From PSRI01 sp041484195 (GTDB taxonomy: Bacteria > Bacteroidota > Bacteroidia > Chitinophagales > Chitinophagaceae), in the NCBI GenBank assembly GCA_041484195.1, contig JBGPHC010000011.1:59499-123498 (forward strand): a stretch of 64,000 bases of DNA. The letters are read 5' to 3'. The notes under the pieces were generated by a model that made no database searches, was not told the origin of the DNA, and was given only the letters and a program-made list of their open reading frames with translations. Below are positions 46,601-53,724 of this stretch, piece by piece. Made by a program: the position numbers and the translations under genes. Numbering within the stretch: position 1 is the stretch's first letter; every line of letters starts with the position of its first letter.

Positions 46601-47587
46601 AATCTCACCTCTAACACGAAGTATTTCTACAAGGTGAGAGCATTGGGTAGCGGAAACAGCGACTACAGCAATACCACCAGCGGCATCACACCGCTCACGA
46701 TCGACTATGTGAACTTCAATGTTACCGTGCCGCCTCCTGGCAATCCATGGAATAGTTTCAATAACAATCCCATACTCGGAGCCGGTATTGATCCTTTGAT
46801 CAGTGATCAGGGCTTCAGTTCGGGTATAAAGATTGAAGTTTCCATACCGTTCAACGGTGAAAACTACACTGGGGTAGTAACCGGTAACAATTCGGGCATC
46901 TTCCCAGACAGGGTCATGCAGGCGAATTTCTGGATCGATCCACACCAGTTGGCTCAATTCAAGATCAGCAACCTGAACCTGAATAAGAAATACAGGATTG
47001 GCTTCTTCGGAAGTTCTACCTGGAGCGGGTCAGATTTTACTACAGCTTATTCGGTTGGCAGCAGGACCACTTACCTGAACAGTTATTTCAATCAGTCGAA
47101 GGCAATGTATATTGATGGCCTCGTGCCTGATGAAAACGGAGAATTGCTGCTGAATGTGGTTACTACAGGCAATGCAACCTTCTCCTTCACGAGCGCTGTA
47201 ATAATCCAGATGTATGATGATACCACCGGAGGTTCCGGAGGTGTTCAGATGAGGTCTGCAGGCAACCAACCGCTAGAGGTGATTCAAACCAGTCCGATCG
47301 CCGCCCCAGGTGCCTACAGTGAAATGGTAAGGGCATACCCCAATCCATTCAATAAACAATTGAATGTGGCATTCTCTACGAAGAAAGCCGGAAAGGTTGC
47401 CATCCAGATCACCGATATTGAAGGAAGGCTCGTGTACCAGAATAATGCAGGGCTTCTGGATAAGGGAAATTATAATCTGAGAATTGACCTGAGTGGCATG
47501 TCGCTGGCTCCCGGAATGTACTTCATGAAAGTATCGAGAGACGGAATCACAGAAAATGCTATCAAACTGATCAAGACGAAGAACTAA
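40616..47587 (+). CDS. giant T9SS esterase/adhesin in the exopolysaccharide locus
   Basis: A 2,323-residue exported protein; the ATG at 40616 opens a clean signal peptide (MKKLYLLTTVLLMISAQMAQ). Approximate domains: alpha/beta-hydrolase 78-271 (nucleophile in LSGLSGGGQADW, likely histidine in LGHGTWDTF); Ig-like 295-372; FN3 457-552 and 556-642; PA14 646-772; FN3 799-880; LamG 888-1080; FN3 1105-1197; two cadherin-like 1202-1387; unknown module 1390-1568; FN3 1569-1658; cadherin-like 1661-1755; unknown module 1757-1934; FN3 1936-2025; unknown module 2029-2204; type A T9SS sorting domain 2241-2323. The many sugar-binding-type folds and the location suggest it binds or edits the locus's own polysaccharide. 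A strong terminator follows. Confidence 0.93.
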   Translation: MKKLYLLTTVLLMISAQMAQSQPGVLDPNDPDVIFTSTFKPAVPAFGSIAKWGHAKRLSWNSTAYKAYYFNGMGFRIKFPKSYVHNVNDGKKYPVFIFLPGLGEKGDAWDNEWSLFHGGDVHLNNVNNGTFDGFLVYVQSPSGYFSAWFGTITSMLDTMAKYTKADIDRVSLSGLSGGGQADWDFLQTPSYAKYFSAILPISAAQLQDTPYFRSHITIPVWSPNGGLDSDPTPGTASEVFQHYKDLGGDLIQTLYPKLGHGTWDTFWKEPNYWPYLNSRHKANPLVYFQRTLFCPNDPVDVTLALNPGFNAYQWQKRADTLSAWADIGGATSASLHVTSYGIYRARFRRTASSNWSDWSPAPVVIGVKPPTITPPIQINGIHSKVLPAPDGSTTVPLMVPSTYASFDWRRVSDNVKVGSNNIYNAPVGQFKVMVTEQFGCSSNFSPAYSVIDANGANKPDKAGNVIALTKSSTSIEVDWSDNPNPIFNETAFEIYRSTTPGGPYTMVGINQADSLTFLDQGLAVNTRYYYIVRSVNDNGAAPVSNEVNAITMSDTQPPTAPTNLNITWSTRNSITLQWDPSFDDVGIQKYDIYVNGTRQYTTDQTTFTVSNLQPLTNYTFYVKARDLSNNLSPNSNQITGITKLRGFTYNYYEGSWSVLPDFNTLPIISFGTVPNISISSALHTTNFGFVFQGFIKIPVTGSYKFETNSDDGSRLYIGAGAYSAQTASLVNNDGLHGGQYRSGTINLTAGIYPIIVTFFQATGGSSLNIYWTNAAAGFPSRTRIPDSSFSDNVDVSVSVGTPGNLKATTLSYNKINLSWNDNSNNETGFEIYRTTDINNVFVTIGTAPANATSFIDSTCSSNTKYYYKVKAIGSSGESNLCQNYREANWKFNNNLADSTENARNASGVNNPTFDASDKMEGTHSIKLNGTNQSVNLPSTNNFLREAYTERTIAFWMKSQSNTSNRILFDIGGSDDGLALSLNTNTLIAGIASNSTRISFSTPYTSTAWNHIALVYSQASLSLYVNGVLAASNTSLPFSSLTTTTNSSAIGATNGSNAFNTSTGFFQGWIDNFVVLNSALTAPAVADFMNNTFKESNATTTGLPPVPGAPDHLKAVTNSTSKITLTWNDHAVNETGYEIWRSINNNSNFRLIANVPDTNGSIANYADTGLYANVNYYYRVRAYGVGGFSAYSNDTVALTFNNKPQLAGIPGLVMKYGTQKIVNVSATDPDGEVLTLSVVNMPAFGAFSNTGNGTGTITLSPSQAQQGVYNIKVRANDAHQGADSLVFSVIVNSNNPPSLAAVSDISLAEGKTASVQIVATDPDGTNTLQWSTVGFPAFATLAANTNGISFIQLNPNYASEGSYPVSVTVNDGAGGVATSSFNIIITPGDPNSSIFVNFSDAATVNPSPWNKVTGTNTSGLRDANGQATTIGLTVNSTWQSYTAGAQTGNNSGVYPDAVMKDYFWFGAYGVANTVDISMTGLNPAYKYSFTFLGNSAYTGLGDNGSTIYSINGISRTLNVQNNTQNTVSIPNIAPNGSGVITLNLSKAAGAPAGYLNAMVIQQLFDDGTVPIMPTNFTAQNNPDGTVRLSWKDIAYNETKYDIYRALQEEGPYSLLVPGPNQNDTSYVDTTAAALTTYYYKLVALNDHGYSDFTDAVSITTINRTPSLGAIANVQVKSTNTASFSFAASDDATDILTTTLTNLPSFAAFQNNGNGSGQITFTPTTNDIGTYNNVTVTVSDNHGASVSRSFSVTVTDKNIRTIYLNYGGETSQAAAFPWNNANSYPWPNLPINNLKDETGLATNYNVTMVDGWQGNVYSGMNTGSNTGIYPDVVMSNGFYETSTATRTIKLSGLNTSKKYNIGFFGSNDIGLKSGATFSSGSKTVTVDGTFNTNQNGQLNGLVPDGSGNITVTMTKASGATYAVLNALVVEEYDPSLAIVRPGNLFAEPLDRGSMKLVWSDRSDNETGFEIRRDISPSGPFSTVAGTVGANVTTFTDINLTSNTKYFYKVRALGSGNSDYSNTTSGITPLTIDYVNFNVTVPPPGNPWNSFNNNPILGAGIDPLISDQGFSSGIKIEVSIPFNGENYTGVVTGNNSGIFPDRVMQANFWIDPHQLAQFKISNLNLNKKYRIGFFGSSTWSGSDFTTAYSVGSRTTYLNSYFNQSKAMYIDGLVPDENGELLLNVVTTGNATFSFTSAVIIQMYDDTTGGSGGVQMRSAGNQPLEVIQTSPIAAPGAYSEMVRAYPNPFNKQLNVAFSTKKAGKVAIQITDIEGRLVYQNNAGLLDKGNYNLRIDLSGMSLAPGMYFMKVSRDGITENAIKLIKTKN
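44785..47225 (+). repeat. three copies of an unrecognised ~175-residue module (coding)
   Basis: Copies at about 44785-45320, 45885-46415 and 46700-47225 share an N-terminal PWN motif, a central TG-x-N-(S/T)-G-(V/I)-(Y/F)-PD-x-VM motif, a (K/T)-Y-x-(F/I)-x-F-(L/F)-G-(N/S) strand and a (A/S)-x-(V/L)-(I/V)-x-(Q/E)-x-(F/Y)-D ending. Each copy is preceded or followed by an FN3 domain. Fold prediction by eye: a beta-sandwich, perhaps malectin-like. Confidence 0.75.
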
Positions 47588-47603
47588 TATCGCCCATACT
47601 TCA

Positions 47604-47638
47604 AAAAAATCCGGTATATTACCCATACCGGATTTTTT
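47604..47638 (+). terminator. strong rho-independent terminator
   Basis: A perfect stem pairs AATCCGGTAT (47608-47617) with ATACCGGATT (47625-47634) around a seven-base loop, flanked by an A run and a T run that extend the pairing. It lies 17 bases past the adhesin stop and separates it from the downstream polysaccharide export operon. Confidence 0.88.
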
Positions 47639-47670
47639 AACTTTGTAACTTGTCATAAAACACCTGATGT

Positions 47671-49866
47671 ATGGATATTACTTACCTGTTGAGGGTACTT
47701 TTAAGAAGAAAATGGACCATTATCCTTGTTACTTTACTGGCGGCGACGGCTGCGCTTGTCTTTACATTTTTTAAGAAACGCCAATATGAATCTGTTGCCC
47801 AGTACTCAACCGGGTTCACCGCGGAGAAAGTGAGGCTGGTGGATGGTTCCTCCGTAGACTTTTACAATCTGGACGCCAAATTCAAGAATGTTACGGAAAC
47901 CATGAAATCGCTCCAGGTTATCGGGATGCTTTCATACAGACTGCTTTTGCATGACCTGGAAAATCCCGCCAGGGCTTTCAGGAAACTCAAGCCCGAGCAA
48001 ATGAAGACCAAGGTCTACCAGGCTGTTGACAAGGATAAGGCCATCGAGCTCCTGAAGTCAAAACTTGCAAAACGCGAAGTATTATATTCCTCAGAGCCTG
48101 AAGAAAAGGACCTGCTCGAGTTTCTTGATCTGTATAAATACGATTATAAATCCCTCCGGGATTTCCTCTCGATAGCACGTGTGGAGGGCACGGATTATCT
48201 CAATATCGTATGCCTCTCTGAAAACCCCGAACTGTCAGCCTTCACAGTGAACTCGCTGGGCGAGGAATTCCTCAGCTATTATCGATCCCTCACAGAAGAA
48301 CGTTCCGGTAACTCGGCTATCACGATCGACCAATTGGTGCAAAGACAACAGGGAAAAGTAGATTCGCTTAATGCACTTTTATTGAAAAAAAGAATCGGAC
48401 AGGGAGCCGTGGACCCCACGGTGGCCAGTACAGGCGCCCTGCAAACAGTTACCCAACTGGAAACAAAGATGGCCGAGGAAAGGGGTAATAAGAATATCTA
48501 CGCCCAAAATATCCAGAACTATAAAAGCCGGCGGGAGGCAATGGAAAAGGCCTCTCCCGGTGCGGGTACCGGCAATAACGCGGAGGTTTTGAGATTGAAA
48601 AACAAGCAACAGGAATTGATCGCAGAAAAAGGCCGGAAAGGAGGCAATGATCCCGATTTGCAAAGGCAGATAGATGATCTAACTACGCAGATCGTATTGA
48701 AATCCAGCAGTGGCACCAGCGCTACAAAAAGAAACCAGGACATAGAAGACCTCAAGAATAAGATCCAGGACGAACAGGCTAAGCTAAATGCCTCCGATGA
48801 AACCCTTAAACAGTATGAAACTCAGATAAAGGTTTATAATACCAAGTCCAGCGCCCAGCCGGGCAGCGATATCGAACTCAAGACCATCCAGGCCCAACTG
48901 GATATAGAAAATAATGCCCTGAAAAATATCAAGGAAAAATCCAGCCAGGCGCAGGGTTTATTGAAAGAAAATCCGGCTGAGAATTTTAAGCAGACCATGA
49001 TCGGGCAACCCGCCATCGAGCCCGAGCCGGCCAAGAGGATCATGACGTCCGGATTGGCAGGAGCTTCCATGTTTTTTATCACTGCCATCATTATACTTTT
49101 TGCTGAGATCTTCGATCCATCCATTAAAACTCCTTCACAATTTCTCAAATCCGTTCAGCTTAAATTATTGGTAGTTGTAAATAACGTCAATATCAGGAAT
49201 AATAATATTCTGGACATGATCGGCGACACTTATGTTGAAGACAAGAAAATTAGTGAGGAGGAGGTGTTTAAGGAACATCTCCGGAAACTTCGATTCGAAA
49301 TTGACAGCAGCGCCAAAAAAATATTCCTTTTCACGAGTACTAAAGAAGGCGAAGGAAAGAGTACAATTATCGAAGCATTGGCCAGCAGCATGCACCTGAG
49401 CAAGAAGAAAGTATTGCTGATTGACACCAATTTTTCGAATAATACCCTTACCAGGAAGTTTGAGGCGGCGCCCACCCTTGAAGATTCCATTCGCCTGAAT
49501 AATAACTTTTCATTGGAGAATTTCAAAAGAATCATCACTCCCACATCCATTACAGGCGTTGATATTATTGGATGCAAGGGTGGCAACTACACTCCCGCTG
49601 AGATACTTCCTTTTAATAATATTCTCAGCCACCTGTCTAACCTGGATACGGAATACGATTATATTTTCCTGGAAGGCGCAGCCTTGAACAATCATTCGGA
49701 CAGCAATGAGCTCACCCAGTACGCGGATTCTGTTGTGATCGTTTTCTCAGCGGAGTCCAGTATCAAGCAGACCGATGTGGAGTCAATCAGTTTTCTGCAA
49801 AATCTGAATGGTAAGTTTTCCGGCGCCATCCTGAATAATGTTCAAACTGAAAATATGGATCTCTGA
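47671..49866 (+). CDS. Wzz/Wzc-like polysaccharide co-polymerase with degenerate ATPase domain
   Basis: A 731-residue inner-membrane protein of the PCP-2a plan: a first helix (TIILVTLLAATAALVFTFF) near residue 15, a periplasmic part of about 430 residues rich in coiled coil, a second helix (ASMFFITAIIILFAEIF) near 470, and a cytoplasmic CpsD/BY-kinase-like domain. Walker A is intact (TSTKEGEGKST). The A' motif reads LLIDTNFSNN, lacking the second aspartate, and the Walker B position reads YIFLEGAAL instead of hhhhDxPP. There is no tyrosine cluster at the C-terminus (VQTENMDL). It probably sets chain length and export, but tyrosine autophosphorylation looks lost. It is the first gene of the rightward operon. 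Confidence 0.88.
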   Translation: MDITYLLRVLLRRKWTIILVTLLAATAALVFTFFKKRQYESVAQYSTGFTAEKVRLVDGSSVDFYNLDAKFKNVTETMKSLQVIGMLSYRLLLHDLENPARAFRKLKPEQMKTKVYQAVDKDKAIELLKSKLAKREVLYSSEPEEKDLLEFLDLYKYDYKSLRDFLSIARVEGTDYLNIVCLSENPELSAFTVNSLGEEFLSYYRSLTEERSGNSAITIDQLVQRQQGKVDSLNALLLKKRIGQGAVDPTVASTGALQTVTQLETKMAEERGNKNIYAQNIQNYKSRREAMEKASPGAGTGNNAEVLRLKNKQQELIAEKGRKGGNDPDLQRQIDDLTTQIVLKSSSGTSATKRNQDIEDLKNKIQDEQAKLNASDETLKQYETQIKVYNTKSSAQPGSDIELKTIQAQLDIENNALKNIKEKSSQAQGLLKENPAENFKQTMIGQPAIEPEPAKRIMTSGLAGASMFFITAIIILFAEIFDPSIKTPSQFLKSVQLKLLVVVNNVNIRNNNILDMIGDTYVEDKKISEEEVFKEHLRKLRFEIDSSAKKIFLFTSTKEGEGKSTIIEALASSMHLSKKKVLLIDTNFSNNTLTRKFEAAPTLEDSIRLNNNFSLENFKRIITPTSITGVDIIGCKGGNYTPAEILPFNNILSHLSNLDTEYDYIFLEGAALNNHSDSNELTQYADSVVIVFSAESSIKQTDVESISFLQNLNGKFSGAILNNVQTENMDL

Positions 49867-49882
49867 TTCCTGATCTGTTACC

Positions 49883-51016
49883 ATGCTGAAGACCCTATTC
49901 GATGATATCATAAACAACAAAAGGAACCGGCTTGCGTGGATAGACTACGCCAGAGGCATAGCCATTGTACTTGTTTTATACCGCCATGTATTTGAAGGCA
50001 TCAAGCAATCAGGTATTGACATACAGCATTTCATGGGCCTGGAACACGCCAACATTATATTTTTCAGTTTCAGGATGCCCCTATTCTTCATAGTATCCGG
50101 TGTGTTCATGGGTGGAAGTCTGTTAAAGAGAGGATTGAATGAATTTATTCTCAACAAATGCAAGATCATTCTCTATCCTTATGCTCTTTGGGCCGCGATA
50201 CAGATTACTCTGCAATTGATTTTTTCGCAGTATGTGAATGGAGGCCGGGAATGGACCGACTATCTTTATATTCTGTATTCTCCCAGGGAAATTGAACAAT
50301 TCTGGTATCTCTACGCGTTGTTCAATGTAACAGTGCTGTATGCGATTGTGAAAGTGAAGTTGAAACTTACCCCCGTCCAGCAGTTGGGCCTTGGCTTATT
50401 GCTGTTTTATTTATCGAGCTGGCTGGTGCAGCACAAGATCGGCGTTTATTTTTTGTATGATGTCCTGCATTTCTATATTTTTTTCGCGTTGGGTGACCTA
50501 CTGTCGGGCATTATGAAAAACCCTACTAATGGCGGCTACTTCGGATCCTGGAAGACTTTTTTCCTGCTGGTTCCCATTTTTGCCGTGACGCAGTACTATT
50601 TCCTGGTCACCAATATCAGGCACGCATCGGCAACGTATTCCTATGTGGAAGACTATCAACCCTTCGCGTATGCATTCATCGCGCTGGCAGGCTGTGCCTT
50701 CATGATCAATATATCCAATATTCTGCAACGGTATAATACTGCGAAATGGCTGAGGGTATTAGGATACCATTCAATGTATATCTACGTGATGCATGTAATT
50801 ATCATCGCCTCCACAAGGGTTTTCGTGACTCATGTACTCGGCATCACTTATGTTCCTTTGTTACTTGCGATTGGTATTACCGTGGGTCTGACTGTATCCG
50901 TGCTGGTGTACCAGGTAGCCATGAAATTGGGATTCTGGTGGCTGTTTTCACTGGAAAGGCCAAAGCCTAAACAATCCGTTGATCCATCCCTGATTAAAAC
51001 TGCTGCTTCGGTTTGA
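49883..51016 (+). CDS. acyltransferase family 3 membrane protein
   Basis: A 377-residue multi-pass protein with about ten helices of the Acyltransferase_3 family. The N-terminal signature LAWIDYARGIAIVLVLYRHVF carries the conserved arginine and histidine, and FFSFRMPLFFIVSGVFMGG is the second hallmark. Such enzymes add acetyl or succinyl groups to sugars of lipid-linked or exported polysaccharide. It starts 16 bases after the Wzc-like gene and precedes the flippase by 15 bases. Confidence 0.9.
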   Translation: MLKTLFDDIINNKRNRLAWIDYARGIAIVLVLYRHVFEGIKQSGIDIQHFMGLEHANIIFFSFRMPLFFIVSGVFMGGSLLKRGLNEFILNKCKIILYPYALWAAIQITLQLIFSQYVNGGREWTDYLYILYSPREIEQFWYLYALFNVTVLYAIVKVKLKLTPVQQLGLGLLLFYLSSWLVQHKIGVYFLYDVLHFYIFFALGDLLSGIMKNPTNGGYFGSWKTFFLLVPIFAVTQYYFLVTNIRHASATYSYVEDYQPFAYAFIALAGCAFMINISNILQRYNTAKWLRVLGYHSMYIYVMHVIIIASTRVFVTHVLGITYVPLLLAIGITVGLTVSVLVYQVAMKLGFWWLFSLERPKPKQSVDPSLIKTAASV

Positions 51017-51031
51017 AGCACGAAGAGAAAT

Positions 51032-52390
51032 ATGACTGAGGAGAAGAAATACAGTTATTGGATTAATTCTGCTTTTTACAGCATGCTGCAAAGGCTGACT
51101 GTGATGGTTTTCGGAATTGCCAGTTTCATGGTGCTATCGAGGACGCTCACACAAGGGCAGCGCGGTGTGTGGGATCTTTTTCTGATGATCACTGCTAATA
51201 TTGAATTGTTCCGGCAGGCCCTAGTGAGAAACGCTTACGTGAAATATCTCAATTCCAGTCCCGATCCAGAGATACCGTCTATCAGATCGGCTGCGCTGGC
51301 TCTCAACACAGTTATAACGCTTGTGATTATCCTTGCTCTGGGGATTTTTACAGTTCCTTTTTGCGAATTTCTGCACGCGCCTGAACTCATTCCGGTCCTT
51401 TATATTTTCATCGTAGGAATATTCGTATTGATCCCCTTTTCACATTTCGAATGGACACAGAGCGCCTACACCGATTTCAGGGGAATTTTCTGGGCCTATA
51501 TGATAAGGCAATCATCATGGTTCATCATGATGATCGTCCACCTGCTCGTTTTCGGCAATATCACTCTGACGCAGCTTTCCATGTACTATACACTGGGTAT
51601 TGTGGTGGGGACAATTGCCAGTTTCCAATTTGTAAAGAAGTATTTGTCAAAAGGCTTTATTATCTCATTGGCCTGGATAAAAAATCTTTGGAATTTTGGC
51701 AGGATCATATTTGGTTCCAGCCTCAGCACATTCTTATTCCGAAACGCGGACCAATTGTTGATTCCAAGAATGCTGAACACCGCGGTGCTGGCGGTTTACA
51801 CCACTTCGCTCCGCATCATCAACATCCTCGATCTGCCCTCACTGGTAATCAGCGAAATCATGTTTCCCAAGAGTTCCCGTGTAGCCGCCTTCGGAAGCGA
51901 ATCGCAGCTGAAATATCTATATGAAAAATCCGTAGGATCCGTGCTATCCCTGCTGCTGCCTGCCTGTGCGATCATACTGATCTTTCCTCAATTATTTATC
52001 ATCATCCTGGCGGGTAAGCAATACCTCGGCGCTGTTGTGATTTTGAGAGTGATGCTGATCAATAGCCTGTTTTCCGCATTTCTAAAGCAATTCGCCACGG
52101 TGATGGATTCAAGCGGCAGGGCCAGGATCAACTTCAGGTTGATCAGTGCCATGGCCGTAGTTTGCACCATCCTGTGCTGGATATTTCTCAAGACCCTGCA
52201 CAATCCTATCGGTGCAGCCTATTCGTTGATTCTCACGCATGCTTTCGGATTTTGCATCAGTCAGTATTTTTTGCACAAATATTTCAAAGTCAATTTTTTG
52301 AATACATTCAAATATGCCCTGGCTTTTTATCCGGAAATGATCAGGATCATTAAAGACAAAACACAAAGTACGTGGCGCACCATTTTTTAG
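51032..52390 (+). CDS. Wzx-type polysaccharide flippase
   Basis: A 452-residue integral membrane protein with about 12-14 helices, of the MATE-like polysaccharide transporter family. Typical features are an amphipathic N-terminal helix (INSAFYSMLQRLTVMVFGIA), the SRTLTQGQRGVWDLFLMI stretch, and IIFGSSLSTFLFRNADQLLI, matching the family pattern before helix 7. It flips undecaprenyl-linked repeat units to the periplasmic side. Its last 19 bases overlap the GTG start of the following glycosyltransferase gene. Confidence 0.88.
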   Translation: MTEEKKYSYWINSAFYSMLQRLTVMVFGIASFMVLSRTLTQGQRGVWDLFLMITANIELFRQALVRNAYVKYLNSSPDPEIPSIRSAALALNTVITLVIILALGIFTVPFCEFLHAPELIPVLYIFIVGIFVLIPFSHFEWTQSAYTDFRGIFWAYMIRQSSWFIMMIVHLLVFGNITLTQLSMYYTLGIVVGTIASFQFVKKYLSKGFIISLAWIKNLWNFGRIIFGSSLSTFLFRNADQLLIPRMLNTAVLAVYTTSLRIINILDLPSLVISEIMFPKSSRVAAFGSESQLKYLYEKSVGSVLSLLLPACAIILIFPQLFIIILAGKQYLGAVVILRVMLINSLFSAFLKQFATVMDSSGRARINFRLISAMAVVCTILCWIFLKTLHNPIGAAYSLILTHAFGFCISQYFLHKYFKVNFLNTFKYALAFYPEMIRIIKDKTQSTWRTIF

Positions 52391-53610
52391 AAAACCGGGA
52401 TATTGTGCTCTTTGCCTTGAAGAGTTGGGACATGGAAATAGGTGGTTCCAGCAAGAACTACGCGTCTGTATTTGCCAGGAATAATAATCGTGTGATTTTT
52501 GTGAACAGGGCGCTGGATCGATTTTCAGTTCTGCGTAACAGGCAGGACCCTAAAGTGAAGAATCTTGTGGAGGCGAGAAAAACAAGATCGCGTAAGATAG
52601 AGCAGGTCGAAAAAAATATCTGGGTTTTGAATCCGGTTTCCATACTCGAATCCATCAATAGTATTCCATGGCCCTGGGCATTCGACGCAATGAACAGGCT
52701 CAATAGCAGGAGGCTGGCGAGGGAGATCAATGAGGCGGCCGCCGAGCTGGGATTCAAAAATATAATATTGTATGTAGAAAACGATTTTCTCCGGGGCATC
52801 TACCTGGATCAATATATAAGAGACGTGGACTATTGCATTTTTTATATCCGTGATTTTCTTACGTCGCAGAACTATTTCAAGAAACATGGTCCCAGGCTTG
52901 AACCCAAAATGATCGCCAAAGCGGATATTGTGATCACCAATTCGAATTGGCTCGCAGACTACGCCAGGCGATTCAACAAGAACAGTTATTTCGTTGGGCA
53001 GGGAGTGGATTTGAAGACTTTTAAGGATCAGGAATATCCAATGCCGGCAGGCCTGGAACATATCCCGGGGCCTATTATTGGCTATGTGGGGGCCATATTG
53101 GCTACCAGGTTGGATCCTGAGATCATTAAGGACATTGCGGAACGCCGGCCTGAATGGAACATCGTGCTGGTAGGCCCTGAAGACAAATATTTCGAAGGGC
53201 ATAGCCTGCATCAGATGAAAAATGTTTATTTTTTAGGTAGAAAGGATTTGCCTGAATTACCCGCTTATATCAAACATTTTGATGTGTGTATTAATCCGCA
53301 ATTGGTGAATGAAATGACTATCGGGAATTATCCCCTTAAAGCCGATGAATACCTGGCTTTGGGGAAGCCCATGGTAGCTACCCGGACCGAAGCCATGAAG
53401 ATGTTTGAAGATTTTGTGCATTTATGTGACCAACCCCTGGAATATGTGGGAGCCATTGAAAAGGCATTGGCCGAAGCAGAAAATGAAGATATGATCATGA
53501 AAAGAAAGGCATTCGCCCGGAGCCATACCTGGGAAAGCTGCTTTGAGAACCTGGACAGGGAATTGAATAAAATTGTCGGAAGGCATGACCATAAAAAAGC
53601 AATGTCATGA
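52372..53610 (+). CDS. GT-B glycosyltransferase (TuaH/GT4-like)
   Basis: A 412-residue cytoplasmic glycosyltransferase with two Rossmann-like halves. The GTG at 52372 is used since no ATG lies before conserved sequence. The N-terminal half has DIVLFALKSWDMEIGGSSKN; the linker GPIIGYVGAILATRLD and VLVGPEDKYF begin the donor half, and the region PLKADEYLALGKPMVATRTE corresponds to the nucleotide-sugar E-x7-E area of GT4 enzymes. It resembles teichuronic-acid-type TuaH enzymes in outline. It would add a sugar to the repeat unit. It is overlapped by the flippase and by a tiny downstream gene (ATGA). Confidence 0.88.
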   Translation: MAHHFLENRDIVLFALKSWDMEIGGSSKNYASVFARNNNRVIFVNRALDRFSVLRNRQDPKVKNLVEARKTRSRKIEQVEKNIWVLNPVSILESINSIPWPWAFDAMNRLNSRRLAREINEAAAELGFKNIILYVENDFLRGIYLDQYIRDVDYCIFYIRDFLTSQNYFKKHGPRLEPKMIAKADIVITNSNWLADYARRFNKNSYFVGQGVDLKTFKDQEYPMPAGLEHIPGPIIGYVGAILATRLDPEIIKDIAERRPEWNIVLVGPEDKYFEGHSLHQMKNVYFLGRKDLPELPAYIKHFDVCINPQLVNEMTIGNYPLKADEYLALGKPMVATRTEAMKMFEDFVHLCDQPLEYVGAIEKALAEAENEDMIMKRKAFARSHTWESCFENLDRELNKIVGRHDHKKAMS

Positions 53611-53711
53611 ACGAAACAAACTCAAGGGATAACAGGTTCCTCGAGCTGCTCACGCTTGTGTTCGTGGCTTTGATGATGATCTTATTATACGTACAGATAC
53701 TATTATTTTAG
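53607..53711 (+). CDS. 34-residue single-helix membrane peptide
   Basis: A short frame begins with an ATG overlapping the glycosyltransferase stop (ATGA) and ends 13 bases before the Wzy/ligase start. It encodes a charged N-terminus (MNETNSRDNRFLEL) and one hydrophobic helix (LTLVFVALMMILLYVQILLF). The overlap, the membrane character and the position inside a compact operon argue that it is translated. No family was recognised; it may be a small subunit or regulator of the membrane polymerase complex. Confidence 0.6.
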   Translation: MNETNSRDNRFLELLTLVFVALMMILLYVQILLF

Positions 53712-53724
53712 TCTATGAATAATT

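Noticed and set aside
42035..47269. Several minus-strand frames of 80-196 codons inside the giant adhesin gene
   Set aside because: They are antisense shadows of a long, well-supported coding frame and show no domains or signals of their own.
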